Source: ASV31 sp965229765
GTDB taxonomy: Bacteria > Pseudomonadota > Alphaproteobacteria > Rhodobacterales > Rhodobacteraceae
Assembly: GCA_965229765.1 (NCBI GenBank)
Contig: CBDDJT010000003.1
Location: 310,001-374,000 of the forward strand
Length of the DNA: 64,000 nt
Reading direction: 5' to 3'
Of the stretch, positions 25,193 to 33,128 are shown piece by piece. Under the pieces are notes generated by a model. That model had not been told where the DNA came from, ran no database searches, and was given only the letters and a program-made list of their open reading frames with translations. Made by a program: the position numbers and the translations under genes. Within the stretch, counting starts at the first letter, position 1. Each line of letters opens with the position of its first letter.

Positions 25193-26242
25193 ATGCGAGA
25201 TTCATGGTCGGCTGAATGGTCCGGCCGCTGGAGCCGGTTTCGAAAAATGTCCCGCTCGTCCGAGTGGTGGGAATTCAAGATCGTGCCGGCTTTGGTCGCG
25301 GTCTATGCCACAGCGGCGTTCGTCGATGTGCCGGTCGTCTCGCTTTGGCCGGTGATGCTTCAGATGTTGATCGCGCTCGCCGCTGGGGGCGCCTTTGCCA
25401 GCGTCGTCAACGATCTCACCGACAGAGACGACGATACCAGGGCAGGCAAACACAATCGGCTGCACGGCGTGCGGCGCCCCTGGCCGCTGGCAATGCTTGC
25501 GATGTCCCTTGGCGCCGGGCTCGCCGTCGCGTGGGTCTGGCGCAATTCGCCCGGCCTGCTTGCGGTGTTCGCTATTGGATGGATCGCCTTCTCTGCCTAT
25601 TCGCTCCCGCCCATCCGCCTGAAACGCCGGGGGGCGGCAGGGGTTTTGGCGGATGCCGTTGGGGCCAACCTCGTGCCCGCCCTGCTTGGCACCCTTCTGG
25701 TTTTCGAGGCCTCCGGCAAGGCGGCCGATCCGCTCTGGTGCGTCGGCGTGACTGCCTGGTCGTTGGGCTGGGGCATCCGGGGCATCGTCTGGCACCAGCT
25801 GGTGGACCGCGAAAATGATCAGGCCATCGGCCTTCCCACGCTCGCCACGCGCCATCCGGTCAAGACAGTCGTTGGCAGGGTCGGCTGGGTGGTGTTCCCG
25901 ATCGAGATCCTGGGCCTCAGCGTCCTGTTGGCCGAGGCGCCTGCGCCGGCAATCGCGGCACTCTTTGCCGCTGGCTGGCTGACCTACGTAAAGATCGAAA
26001 GGTTTCGGACGCACCTGATCGTCGTCGAGCCCAGGAAGCGCTACACGATGGTGCTACAGGACTACTACGAGGTTTTTCTGCCTTTGGGCCTGCTGATCGG
26101 CGCAGCGCTGTCGCATGCCTGGGACCTGATAGCCCTCGCGCTGCATCTGGTTCTGTTTCCCAGCCGCTGGCGCCATACCGTTGATGAAATCAAGGCAAGC
26201 CGGGATCCGCAGTTTACCGCCCGTGGTCGGGATTTCGACTAA
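25193..26242 (+). CDS. UbiA-family prenyltransferase-like membrane protein
   Basis: A 349-residue integral membrane protein. Both Asp-rich UbiA motifs are present: NDLTDRDDDTRAGKHNR (N73-D74 to D81) and HQLVDRENDQAIGLPT (D205-x3-D209). The segment SAYSLPPIRLKRRGAAG is also a family signature. UbiA enzymes transfer a prenyl chain from its diphosphate to aromatic, sugar-phosphate or lipid acceptors in the membrane. The C-terminal extension of about 100 residues ends in WRHTVDEIKASRDPQF, cytoplasmic and charged. ATG 25193 follows GGGAAG. In this context it may make a prenylated precursor for the DxDD/P450 pathway or a lipid-linked sugar; the acceptor is unknown. Confidence 0.82.
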   Translation: MRDSWSAEWSGRWSRFRKMSRSSEWWEFKIVPALVAVYATAAFVDVPVVSLWPVMLQMLIALAAGGAFASVVNDLTDRDDDTRAGKHNRLHGVRRPWPLAMLAMSLGAGLAVAWVWRNSPGLLAVFAIGWIAFSAYSLPPIRLKRRGAAGVLADAVGANLVPALLGTLLVFEASGKAADPLWCVGVTAWSLGWGIRGIVWHQLVDRENDQAIGLPTLATRHPVKTVVGRVGWVVFPIEILGLSVLLAEAPAPAIAALFAAGWLTYVKIERFRTHLIVVEPRKRYTMVLQDYYEVFLPLGLLIGAALSHAWDLIALALHLVLFPSRWRHTVDEIKASRDPQFTARGRDFD

Positions 26243-26466
26243 AGCGCTCACGTCCTTCACCATGCGGCGGAAATTTTTTCGCATTTCGTCATATCGACGG
26301 CTCCGAGCCTTGAAATCCAAAACTACCTTTGGAGAAATTTTCTGGTTCTTTCGTGGGCGGCAGGATGATAGGCAGAAGATGCCAGACATTCTTGACCATG
26401 CGGACAGGCGCGAACGACACTCTCGGGAAGGCGATAGTTCGTGAAACACATAAGCTTGGCCGTTGC

Positions 26467-27411
26467 ATGATACTTGTCACGGGATCCTCTGGCCTGATCG
26501 GTCGTGAATTGGTGCTCCGCCTGACCGAGAGAGGCCTTGAAACCCGACAGTTCGATATCCGGATGTCTCGCCAGATGGACACTCGGAATTCAGGTGCCCT
26601 GCGCGAAGCGATGTCCAAGGTCGATGGTGTTGTGCACCTCGCGGCAATATCGCGGGTGGTGTGGGCGCAACGCGATCCGGGCCTGGCCAGATCGGTGAAT
26701 GTCGGGCCGCTCAACGTGATCCTTGACGCCGCCCTCGCCCGCGGAAAAAAACCTTGGGTCATCTTTGGAAGCAGCCGCGAGGTGTATGGCGACGCCTCCG
26801 TCCTTCCAGTGTCCGAAGACGCGGCTGTGAATCCGATGAACGTCTACGCCCGCACCAAGTTGGCTGGAGAAGCCCTTGTCGCCGTGGCGCGCGACGCAGG
26901 CCTGACCGCGAACGTGGTCCGGTTTTCAAACGTCTATGGCCGCGCATCCGACCACCCGGACCGCGTCGTCCCTGCGTTTGCCAGAGAAGCCGCCTTCGGC
27001 GGAAGTATCCGTGTCGAAGGTGCGGGCAACGTTTTCGATTTTACCCATGTCGACGATGTCGCCGACGGACTGACTGCCTTGATTGACGCGACTTCGGCAG
27101 GCGATATCCTGCCCCCGATGCACTTTGCATCCGGCATCCCGACGACGCTCGGACATCTCGCCAACCTGGCGCTAAAGCACTCTCGCCACCCGGTCGGCGT
27201 CGTCTCTGCTCAGTCCCGCGATTTCGACGTCGCCCGCTTCTACGGTGACCCGGGGCGTGCCAAGGCGCTCCTCGGCTGGCAGCATACAAGACAGATCGAG
27301 GACGGCATCGTCTCGCTGATAGAGACCTTCGCCGCCCGAAAGAACAACGGCTCCGCGAACGAGGCGGATCAGACGGGACGGTTCCTTTTCGGGTTGGCAG
27401 CCACAGCCTGA
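26467..27411 (+). CDS. NAD-dependent epimerase/dehydratase (extended SDR)
   Basis: A 314-residue extended short-chain dehydrogenase. The Rossmann motif MILVTGSSGLIGRE opens the protein, then VVHLAAISRVVW, FGSSREVYGD (catalytic Ser region) and YARTKLAGE (YxxxK). The substrate side has VVRFSNVYGRASDHPDRVVP and the NVFDFTHVDDVADGL region. These fit nucleotide-sugar epimerases or dehydratases that supply activated sugars. ATG 26467 was chosen because the Rossmann strand begins there, although the frame is open from 26329. It is the last gene of the island. The sugar substrate is unknown. Confidence 0.88.
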   Translation: MILVTGSSGLIGRELVLRLTERGLETRQFDIRMSRQMDTRNSGALREAMSKVDGVVHLAAISRVVWAQRDPGLARSVNVGPLNVILDAALARGKKPWVIFGSSREVYGDASVLPVSEDAAVNPMNVYARTKLAGEALVAVARDAGLTANVVRFSNVYGRASDHPDRVVPAFAREAAFGGSIRVEGAGNVFDFTHVDDVADGLTALIDATSAGDILPPMHFASGIPTTLGHLANLALKHSRHPVGVVSAQSRDFDVARFYGDPGRAKALLGWQHTRQIEDGIVSLIETFAARKNNGSANEADQTGRFLFGLAATA

Positions 27412-27566
27412 GCTTGGGCTCCCCTGCCAACATTTCGGCGCCGCGCGGGTGTCGCGCCGTGCGGACGGGCGCGATGCGCCCCGCCGATCAGGGCGCCGGG
27501 GCGCGCCCCTGCACCAGGGCCCCCGCCCCTGCCAGCCCGTGCAAGGGCGGTGACATCGCCGCTGGC

Positions 27567-28934
27567 CTAGCTGCCCAGTCTTTCCATCAGCCGGGCATAG
27601 GCGGTCTGTCCCAGCCGAAACGTGGGCAGGCGGAAGAATTCGTCCGGGGCGTGCTGGTTCTCGTCCTCGTGGCCGAACGCGTAGATCACCGCGTGCAGCC
27701 CCAGCCGGTCCAGCAGGGTCGACATCACCGGGATCGACCCTCCGGCACGGGTTTCGTAAGGCGCCTTGCCGTAGACCTCTTCCAGCACCTGGCCCGCGAT
27801 GGCGGTCGCATTGTGGCCCGCAGGCACAAGGAAAGGATCGGCCCTGCCCGGGTTCTTGGTCACCTCGGCCGTGACACCCGGCGGGCACCGCGCGGCGACA
27901 TGGGCGGCGATCAGGTCGAAGATCCGCTCGGGGTTCTGGTTCGCGACAAGGCGGCAGGTGATCTTGGCCGAGGCGACGGCTGGCAGGACGGTCTTGGTCC
28001 CCTCGCCCTGCCAGCCGCTGGCAAGCCCGTTGATCTCGAACGTGGGCCGCGCCCAGATGTTCTCGCGCGTGGAATAGCCGGGTTCGCCATGCGTGGCCGG
28101 CGCGCCGGTCTGGGCCAGATAGGCCGCCTCGTCCCATGGCACCCGCGCCATGGCGGCGCGGTCCGCATCGGTCAGGCCGGCGACATCGTCATAGAACCCC
28201 TCGATCGTGATGCGACCGTCCGGCGACTTCATGCCCGCCAGAAGATGGGCAAGCGCCTGTGCCGGGTTCGCGACACCGCCCCCATGCATCCCGGAATGCA
28301 GGTCCGAGCGCGCCCCGCTTACCTTGATCTCGAACGAGGCCAGCCCCTTCAGCCCAAGGACCAGCTGCGGCGTCTCGGGATCCCATTGCCCGCCATCGGC
28401 GGAAAAGATCATGTCGGCCTTCAGCAGATCCAGGTTCGCGTCGATGAACGGCATCAGGTCGGGCGAGCCGATCTCTTCCTGTCCCTCGAAGAAGAACCGC
28501 ACGTTGACCGGCAGCCGCCCGGTTTCCATCAGCAGCGCCTCGGCCGCAAGGATCGGGATCAGCATCGCACCCTTGTCGTCGGTCGCGCCGCGTCCATAGA
28601 TCCGATCGCCCCGGATGGACGGCTCGAAGGGCGGCGTGGTCCAAAGCTCCAGCGGTTCGGCGGGCTGCACGTCGAAATGACCGTAGATCAGGATCGTGGG
28701 CTTGTCCGGCCCGGCGTGCAGCCAGTCACCACAGACCACCGGGTGTCCCGCGGTCTCGTAGACCCCAGCGTTCTCGATCCCGGCCGCGGTCAGGCGATCG
28801 GCCACCCAGTGTCCGGCGGCCCGCACGTCGCCCGCATTCTCGGGCTTGGCCGAAACGGATGGAATGCGGATGAAATCGCACAACTCATCGACAAAGCGCG
28901 CCTGGTGCGCATCCAGATATTCTGCCCAGCCCAT
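27567..28934 (-). CDS. M20-family dipeptidase/metallopeptidase
   Basis: A 455-residue zinc peptidase of the M20 family (carnosinase/CPG2-like dipeptidase group). Metal and catalytic residues are visible: H86 and D88 in ILIYGHFDVQPAEP, D119 in YGRGATDDKGAML, E153-E154 in FFFEGQEEIGSPDL, and a C-terminal His in IYAFGHEDENQHAPDE. The dimerisation lid lies between (GARSDLHSGMHGGGVANPAQ). It cleaves small peptides in the cytoplasm, with no signal peptide. It returns to the high-GC composition of the core genome after the island and has no obvious operon partners. Confidence 0.92.
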   Translation of the reverse strand: MGWAEYLDAHQARFVDELCDFIRIPSVSAKPENAGDVRAAGHWVADRLTAAGIENAGVYETAGHPVVCGDWLHAGPDKPTILIYGHFDVQPAEPLELWTTPPFEPSIRGDRIYGRGATDDKGAMLIPILAAEALLMETGRLPVNVRFFFEGQEEIGSPDLMPFIDANLDLLKADMIFSADGGQWDPETPQLVLGLKGLASFEIKVSGARSDLHSGMHGGGVANPAQALAHLLAGMKSPDGRITIEGFYDDVAGLTDADRAAMARVPWDEAAYLAQTGAPATHGEPGYSTRENIWARPTFEINGLASGWQGEGTKTVLPAVASAKITCRLVANQNPERIFDLIAAHVAARCPPGVTAEVTKNPGRADPFLVPAGHNATAIAGQVLEEVYGKAPYETRAGGSIPVMSTLLDRLGLHAVIYAFGHEDENQHAPDEFFRLPTFRLGQTAYARLMERLGS

Positions 28935-29010
28935 GTGTCCACCGCCTGCGATACGCCTTCAGTCTGGCGCGCTCGCCAAGCGCCCGCAAGCCTGCAATCG
29001 CCCGCCTGCA

Positions 29011-29736
29011 TCATCCAAGCGCGTCCAGCGCCGCCTCGCAGGCGGCCGCGACGGCATCGGGCGCATCCACGCTCGGCCAATGCGACGCGCCCGGCAGCCG
29101 CCGCATGTCCACGGGATGCGCGCGCAGCCAGCCGAGCGTGCCGGGCGGGCAGTTCGGCACATCGTACAGGTAGGCCACACGCGCCGCCGACAGCAGCACC
29201 TCGCCGGGATGACGGGCCTCGGAAAAGCGCCGCGCATCGCGCCCAAGCTGCCAGAGCGCGCGCGGATCGGCCATCGCGACGGCGTCGCGATAGCGCGCAT
29301 GGATCGGCGACGTCTCTGCCATCTGGGCAAGCCGGGCAAGAAATGCCTCGCGAAAGGACGCGGCATCGCCGTAGTCCGCCGCCGTCCCGGAAAAGTAGGC
29401 GTCATCGGCGGTAATGTTGCCCTCGACCGACAGGATCGTATCCAGCGGGCACGCCTTCAGCGCGGCCAGCGACGCGACGATAGAGGCCACGGAATGGGCC
29501 AGCACGATCCGCGCGCCCGTGCGGCGCGCTTCGTCCGCCACCGCCTCTGCCAGCGCGTCAAGCGTCGTCTCGCCGGGCAGCGGCGGCGCGCCAAAGCCGG
29601 GCATGTTGAACGCCAGCAGCCTGTGCCGACGCGCAAGCACGGTGCCACGCAGGTTGTCGAACATGCCGGCGTTGTCCCCAAACCCGGCAAGCATAAGCAT
29701 CCCGCCGCGTCCGCCGTCGTCTTCGCCTGAGCCCAT
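29011..29736 (-). CDS. alpha/beta-fold hydrolase with altered nucleophile elbow
   Basis: A 241-residue protein from ATG 29736. It begins LMLAGFGDNAGMFDNL (oxyanion region) and RLLAFNMPGFGAP; the elbow is IVLAHSVASIVA, that is A-H-S-V-A instead of the usual G-H-S-x-G. A C-terminal LPGASHWPSVDAPDAV supplies the catalytic His. The core fold is therefore recognisable but both glycines around the Ser are Ala, which is uncommon and may alter activity. It is divergent from the MBL gene at 29896. The open frame continuing upstream to 31026 is an artefact of high GC. Substrate unknown. Confidence 0.75.
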   Translation of the reverse strand: MGSGEDDGGRGGMLMLAGFGDNAGMFDNLRGTVLARRHRLLAFNMPGFGAPPLPGETTLDALAEAVADEARRTGARIVLAHSVASIVASLAALKACPLDTILSVEGNITADDAYFSGTAADYGDAASFREAFLARLAQMAETSPIHARYRDAVAMADPRALWQLGRDARRFSEARHPGEVLLSAARVAYLYDVPNCPPGTLGWLRAHPVDMRRLPGASHWPSVDAPDAVAAACEAALDALG

Positions 29737-29895
29737 GCAGCCTTTCCCGGTCCCGGTGACATCGCGCAGTTGAGAGGATTTTCCAGCCAAGGTCCAGCGG
29801 CCGGACGGCCCGCACTTGCGCGCTGCACCGAAATTCCCGCTTGAGCCCTTGGTACCTGTTGCGGGTAGGATAGCGTCAAAATGGGAGAAGCCGAC

Positions 29896-30780
29896 ATGAC
29901 AGCACCGATGCAGGGCGAGCGTTCCGCGACCATCCAGCGTTTTCGCCTCGGCGCCTTCGAAGTGACCACGGTGCTCGACGGGGCCGTGACGCGCGACGCC
30001 GTCAAGCCACCGTTCTGCCTCGATCTCGACGACAGCGAAATAAGGGCGCTGGCCAAGGCCAGCCACGTTCCCGCCGACCGGTTCGAACATCCCTGCGTGC
30101 CGACGCTGGTGAACACGGGCTCGCAGCTTGTGCTGTTCGACGTGGGTTTCGGAACGCGCGGCCAGCCCGGCCGCACGGGCCTCTTGCGCGCCCGCATGGC
30201 AGAGTCCGGTTACGCGCCCGAGGATGTTGACCTTGTCGTCTTCACCCATGTTCATCCCGATCACATCCTCGGCGTGACGATCGACGGCGCCCCGGCCTTC
30301 CCCAATGCCCGCTACGCGATCTCGCAGGTCGAATTCGATGCCTGGACATCGGGCACGGGCCTGCCCGACAGCCGGGCCGAGAACCGGCGCATGTTCCTCG
30401 AATTGATCGCCCCGCTGGCCGATCAGATGACCTTTCTCGCGCCGGGCGACGCCGTCGCGCCGGGCATCACCTCGATAGAGGCCTACGGTCATTCGCCGGG
30501 ACACATGATGTTCATGGTCGAGGACAGCGGCAAACAGGTGCTGCTCTGGGGTGATCTGGCCAACCACTACGTCTTCTCGCTCCGGGTTCCCGAAGCCCGG
30601 GTGATCTTCGACGACGATCCGGACATGGCCATCGCGACCCGCAAGCGCGTGCTCGACATGGTGGCGACGGACGCAATCCCCGTCATCGGGCATCACATGC
30701 CGTTCCCTTCCCTGGGCTACGTCGAGCGGCACGACGGCAGCTACCGCTGGGAGGCCGCAAGCTACCAGATGCGCGTCTGA
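29896..30780 (+). CDS. MBL-fold metallo-hydrolase (quorum-quenching lactonase-like)
   Basis: A 294-residue metallo-beta-lactamase-fold protein. ATG 29896 has GGGAGAA at good spacing, better than the upstream ATG at 29881. Zinc ligands are H-x-H-x-D-H in VVFTHVHPDHILGV, His in AYGHSPGHMMF, Asp in VLLWGDLANHYV, His in PVIGHHMPFPSLGY. The arrangement resembles the AHL-lactonase/arylsulfatase-like group, whose members hydrolyse lactones or esters. It carries no signal peptide. Lactonase activity is only a guess from the family. Confidence 0.85.
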   Translation: MTAPMQGERSATIQRFRLGAFEVTTVLDGAVTRDAVKPPFCLDLDDSEIRALAKASHVPADRFEHPCVPTLVNTGSQLVLFDVGFGTRGQPGRTGLLRARMAESGYAPEDVDLVVFTHVHPDHILGVTIDGAPAFPNARYAISQVEFDAWTSGTGLPDSRAENRRMFLELIAPLADQMTFLAPGDAVAPGITSIEAYGHSPGHMMFMVEDSGKQVLLWGDLANHYVFSLRVPEARVIFDDDPDMAIATRKRVLDMVATDAIPVIGHHMPFPSLGYVERHDGSYRWEAASYQMRV

Positions 30781-30898
30781 CCCCCGCGATGGGGCTGGCG
30801 CTGCCGGCCGCGACCGCCGCGCGCAGGCATCTCCGCCCCGGTCCAAGGCGAACGCGGCGGGATGGAAACGCCCCGACCTGCCGGCCGTCGCAGGGACA

Positions 30899-30924
30899 GC
30901 GGCGCCGGATCGCTCCGGCGCCGC
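30899..30924 (-). terminator. GC-rich hairpin just downstream of the RTX gene
   Basis: A perfect 11-bp stem with a 4-base loop (GCGGCGCCGGA at 30899 pairing with 30914-30924) lies 13 bases past the stop of the RTX gene and between two convergent genes. No U-run follows on either strand, so it is a stem-loop of terminator type without the classic tail. Confidence 0.5.
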
Positions 30925-30937
30925 GCCCGTGGGTGCC

Positions 30938-32839
30938 TCAGACGAAGCCCATGTCGTCAAAGACGAAGACGTCCGTGTCGAAGGTCTCGAACGCGGTATC
31001 CGACAGGACGATGCTGTCCTCGCCATAATCGATGCGCGTGCCCGCGCCCCAGGCCTCGACCGTCACGTCGTCGGCGCCGACCCCCAGAAGCATCAGCGTG
31101 TCGACATCGCAGTCGAACCCCTTGACCACGTCGTCGCCGTCACCGGCGCGAAAGACGAAGGTGTCGCCATCGCCCGCGCCATAAAGCACGTCGTTGCCAA
31201 GGCCGCCGTCAAGGATGTCCGCGCCGGCTTCACCGATCAGGGTGTCGTCGCCCGCGCCGCCTTCCAGCCGGTCGTCGCCCGCGCCGCCGTTCATCTTGTC
31301 CCGGCCATCGCCGCCCAGAATCGTGTCGGCCCCGTCGTTTCCGTCGATCCGGTCGTCGCCCGCACCGCCGTCCATGACGTCGTCGCCGCCCCGCCCGTAC
31401 ATCGAGTCGCGGCCATCATGCCCCTCCACCCGGTTGTCGTGGTCGTTGCCCACAAGCGTGTTGTCGGCGGCGTTGCCGATGGCCTCGACCGCGGTCGCCT
31501 TGCCGTTCAGCCAAAGCTCCTCGAAGCCGTCGCCAAGGGTATGAGAGTGGTCGGACTTGACCTTGTCATGCCCGTCGCCACCGGCCTCCGAGACGATGTC
31601 GCCAAGGTCGTCGATGAAGTAGACGTCGTTGCCGGTCCCGCCATGCATCTCGTCCGCGCCGCGGCCGCCATCGACGAAATCGTGCCCGTCGCCGCCATAC
31701 AGCAGATCGTCGCCGTCGCCGGCCCGGATGTGATCGTTGCCGCCATGGCCGTGGATCACGTCATTCGGCCCGTGCGCACCATCGACGGTGGTGCCATCGG
31801 CATCGGTGAAACCCACGAAGATCTTGTCACGGGCATCGGTGCCATCGACCGGCGAGGTGTCGATGGTGACGAAGGCGGTGTCCGTCGTCCCGTCGGCCGA
31901 GGCGATGGTATAGGACAGGGTATTGACGGCCTGCGCGTCGCCGCCCGTCACTTCTATGCGGCCGTCCTCCAGCAGGCGGATCGTCTCGCCGGTTGCCAGC
32001 TTCATCGTGTCGCCCGGCTCCATCGCGACATCGTTGATGCGCACGATCGCGGCGCCTTCCACGCCCTCGACCGTGTCGTTGGCCATCAGGTTGACGGTGG
32101 TGGTGCCGCGCGCCGACACCGACACCACGTCGTCATTGGCGACAAGCGCGGTCTGGATGCTGTCGGCGACGATCAGCAGGTTGCTGTCATAGACGTCGTC
32201 ACCCGCATCGGCGATCGCGATGCGGATGGTGTTTTCCTCGCCGGGCACGACCGGCGCCTTGACGGTCAGCACGACGGTGACGCCGTCCATCTCGGTGGAA
32301 TAGCTGCCATCGGAATTGTCGTGGAACAGGTTGGCGTTCACATCGTTGTTGATGTTGTCGATCGAGATGTCGCCATCCCCGATCGACAGCGTTGCGGGCT
32401 GGCCGTTCACGGTGATCGCGACGGCATCGTTGTAGCCCGCGTTCACCCATTCCAGGTATTCCTCTGACCCGAAGGTCAGCTGCATTGTCAGGGTGTCGCC
32501 CGTCGGGACGAAGGTCGCCTCGAAGATCGAGGCGTCATAGGTTTTCACCCCGGCGACGTCGTTCAGGATCGGATCGCTGTCCACCCCGTCCGTCCGGGTA
32601 GAGGTCCACCCGGTATCGTTGGTGCCGGCAAAGTCGGTGACTTTGCCCGTGGACAGGATCACCCCGCTGTCGGCGGGCACAACGTCGGCGGCGCTCGCAA
32701 GGCCATTCTCGAAGATGCCGCTGGACTGATCGTCGCCGGTGTAGGAGGCCGAGACGACCTCCACCCCGGCGCCGAACATCGTCTCGGCCATCTCCTCGGC
32801 GGTGGCCGCCGTGTCGAAGGTCAGTGTTTCGGTGCTCAA
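30938..32839 (-). CDS. choice-of-anchor/RTX calcium-binding repeat protein, likely type I secreted
   Basis: A 633-residue acidic protein. Residues about 20-230 look like a choice-of-anchor L domain (LTMQLTFGSEEYLEWVNAG, VILSTGKVTDFAG). A middle region has cadherin-like features (LMANDTVEGVEGAAIVRIND), and the C-terminal third has many nonapeptide RTX repeats (GGxGxDxLx type, for example GGDGHDFVDGGRGADEM) that bind calcium outside the cell. There is no Sec signal, which fits type I secretion with a C-terminal signal (VFVFDDMGFV). I chose TTG 32839 because AAGGAG lies 6 bases before it; the ATG at 32857 has that Shine-Dalgarno inside its frame. No TolC/HlyBD genes are adjacent. Confidence 0.85.
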   Translation of the reverse strand: MSTETLTFDTAATAEEMAETMFGAGVEVVSASYTGDDQSSGIFENGLASAADVVPADSGVILSTGKVTDFAGTNDTGWTSTRTDGVDSDPILNDVAGVKTYDASIFEATFVPTGDTLTMQLTFGSEEYLEWVNAGYNDAVAITVNGQPATLSIGDGDISIDNINNDVNANLFHDNSDGSYSTEMDGVTVVLTVKAPVVPGEENTIRIAIADAGDDVYDSNLLIVADSIQTALVANDDVVSVSARGTTTVNLMANDTVEGVEGAAIVRINDVAMEPGDTMKLATGETIRLLEDGRIEVTGGDAQAVNTLSYTIASADGTTDTAFVTIDTSPVDGTDARDKIFVGFTDADGTTVDGAHGPNDVIHGHGGNDHIRAGDGDDLLYGGDGHDFVDGGRGADEMHGGTGNDVYFIDDLGDIVSEAGGDGHDKVKSDHSHTLGDGFEELWLNGKATAVEAIGNAADNTLVGNDHDNRVEGHDGRDSMYGRGGDDVMDGGAGDDRIDGNDGADTILGGDGRDKMNGGAGDDRLEGGAGDDTLIGEAGADILDGGLGNDVLYGAGDGDTFVFRAGDGDDVVKGFDCDVDTLMLLGVGADDVTVEAWGAGTRIDYGEDSIVLSDTAFETFDTDVFVFDDMGFV

Positions 32840-33128
32840 GGCACGCTCCTTTCTCATGTCATGAATCGCCGCGGCCCAAGCGGCGCCCGGCGTCGGAGTT
32901 GGCGCCACGGCGGAACAACACAGGGCGATTGCCCCGCGCGCGGCCGTCGCGGCGATGCAGGCTTGTCGCAGATCGTCGCGCTGTGGTGGCGCGGGCATCG
33001 GGATAATCGCCTGCCAAGCCGTCTAGCCCCCCTATTCCAAGGCATGGCACCGCTCGCCTTTGGGATAGGCTGCGGGCGGCCCGGCTTTTCCCTTGCCGCG
33101 CGCGCGCCGCTCGGCTGTGATGCGGGCC

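Noticed and set aside
29737..31026. Upstream extension of the alpha/beta hydrolase frame to 671 codons
   Set aside because: The extension runs antisense through the whole MBL gene at 29896-30780 and is not protein-like; ATG 29736 starts the recognisable domain.
30938..32467. Long plus-strand frame opposite the RTX repeats (512 codons)
   Set aside because: The RTX nonapeptides on the minus strand create an open complementary frame of Val/Ala/Ile repeats; it is a repeat artefact.
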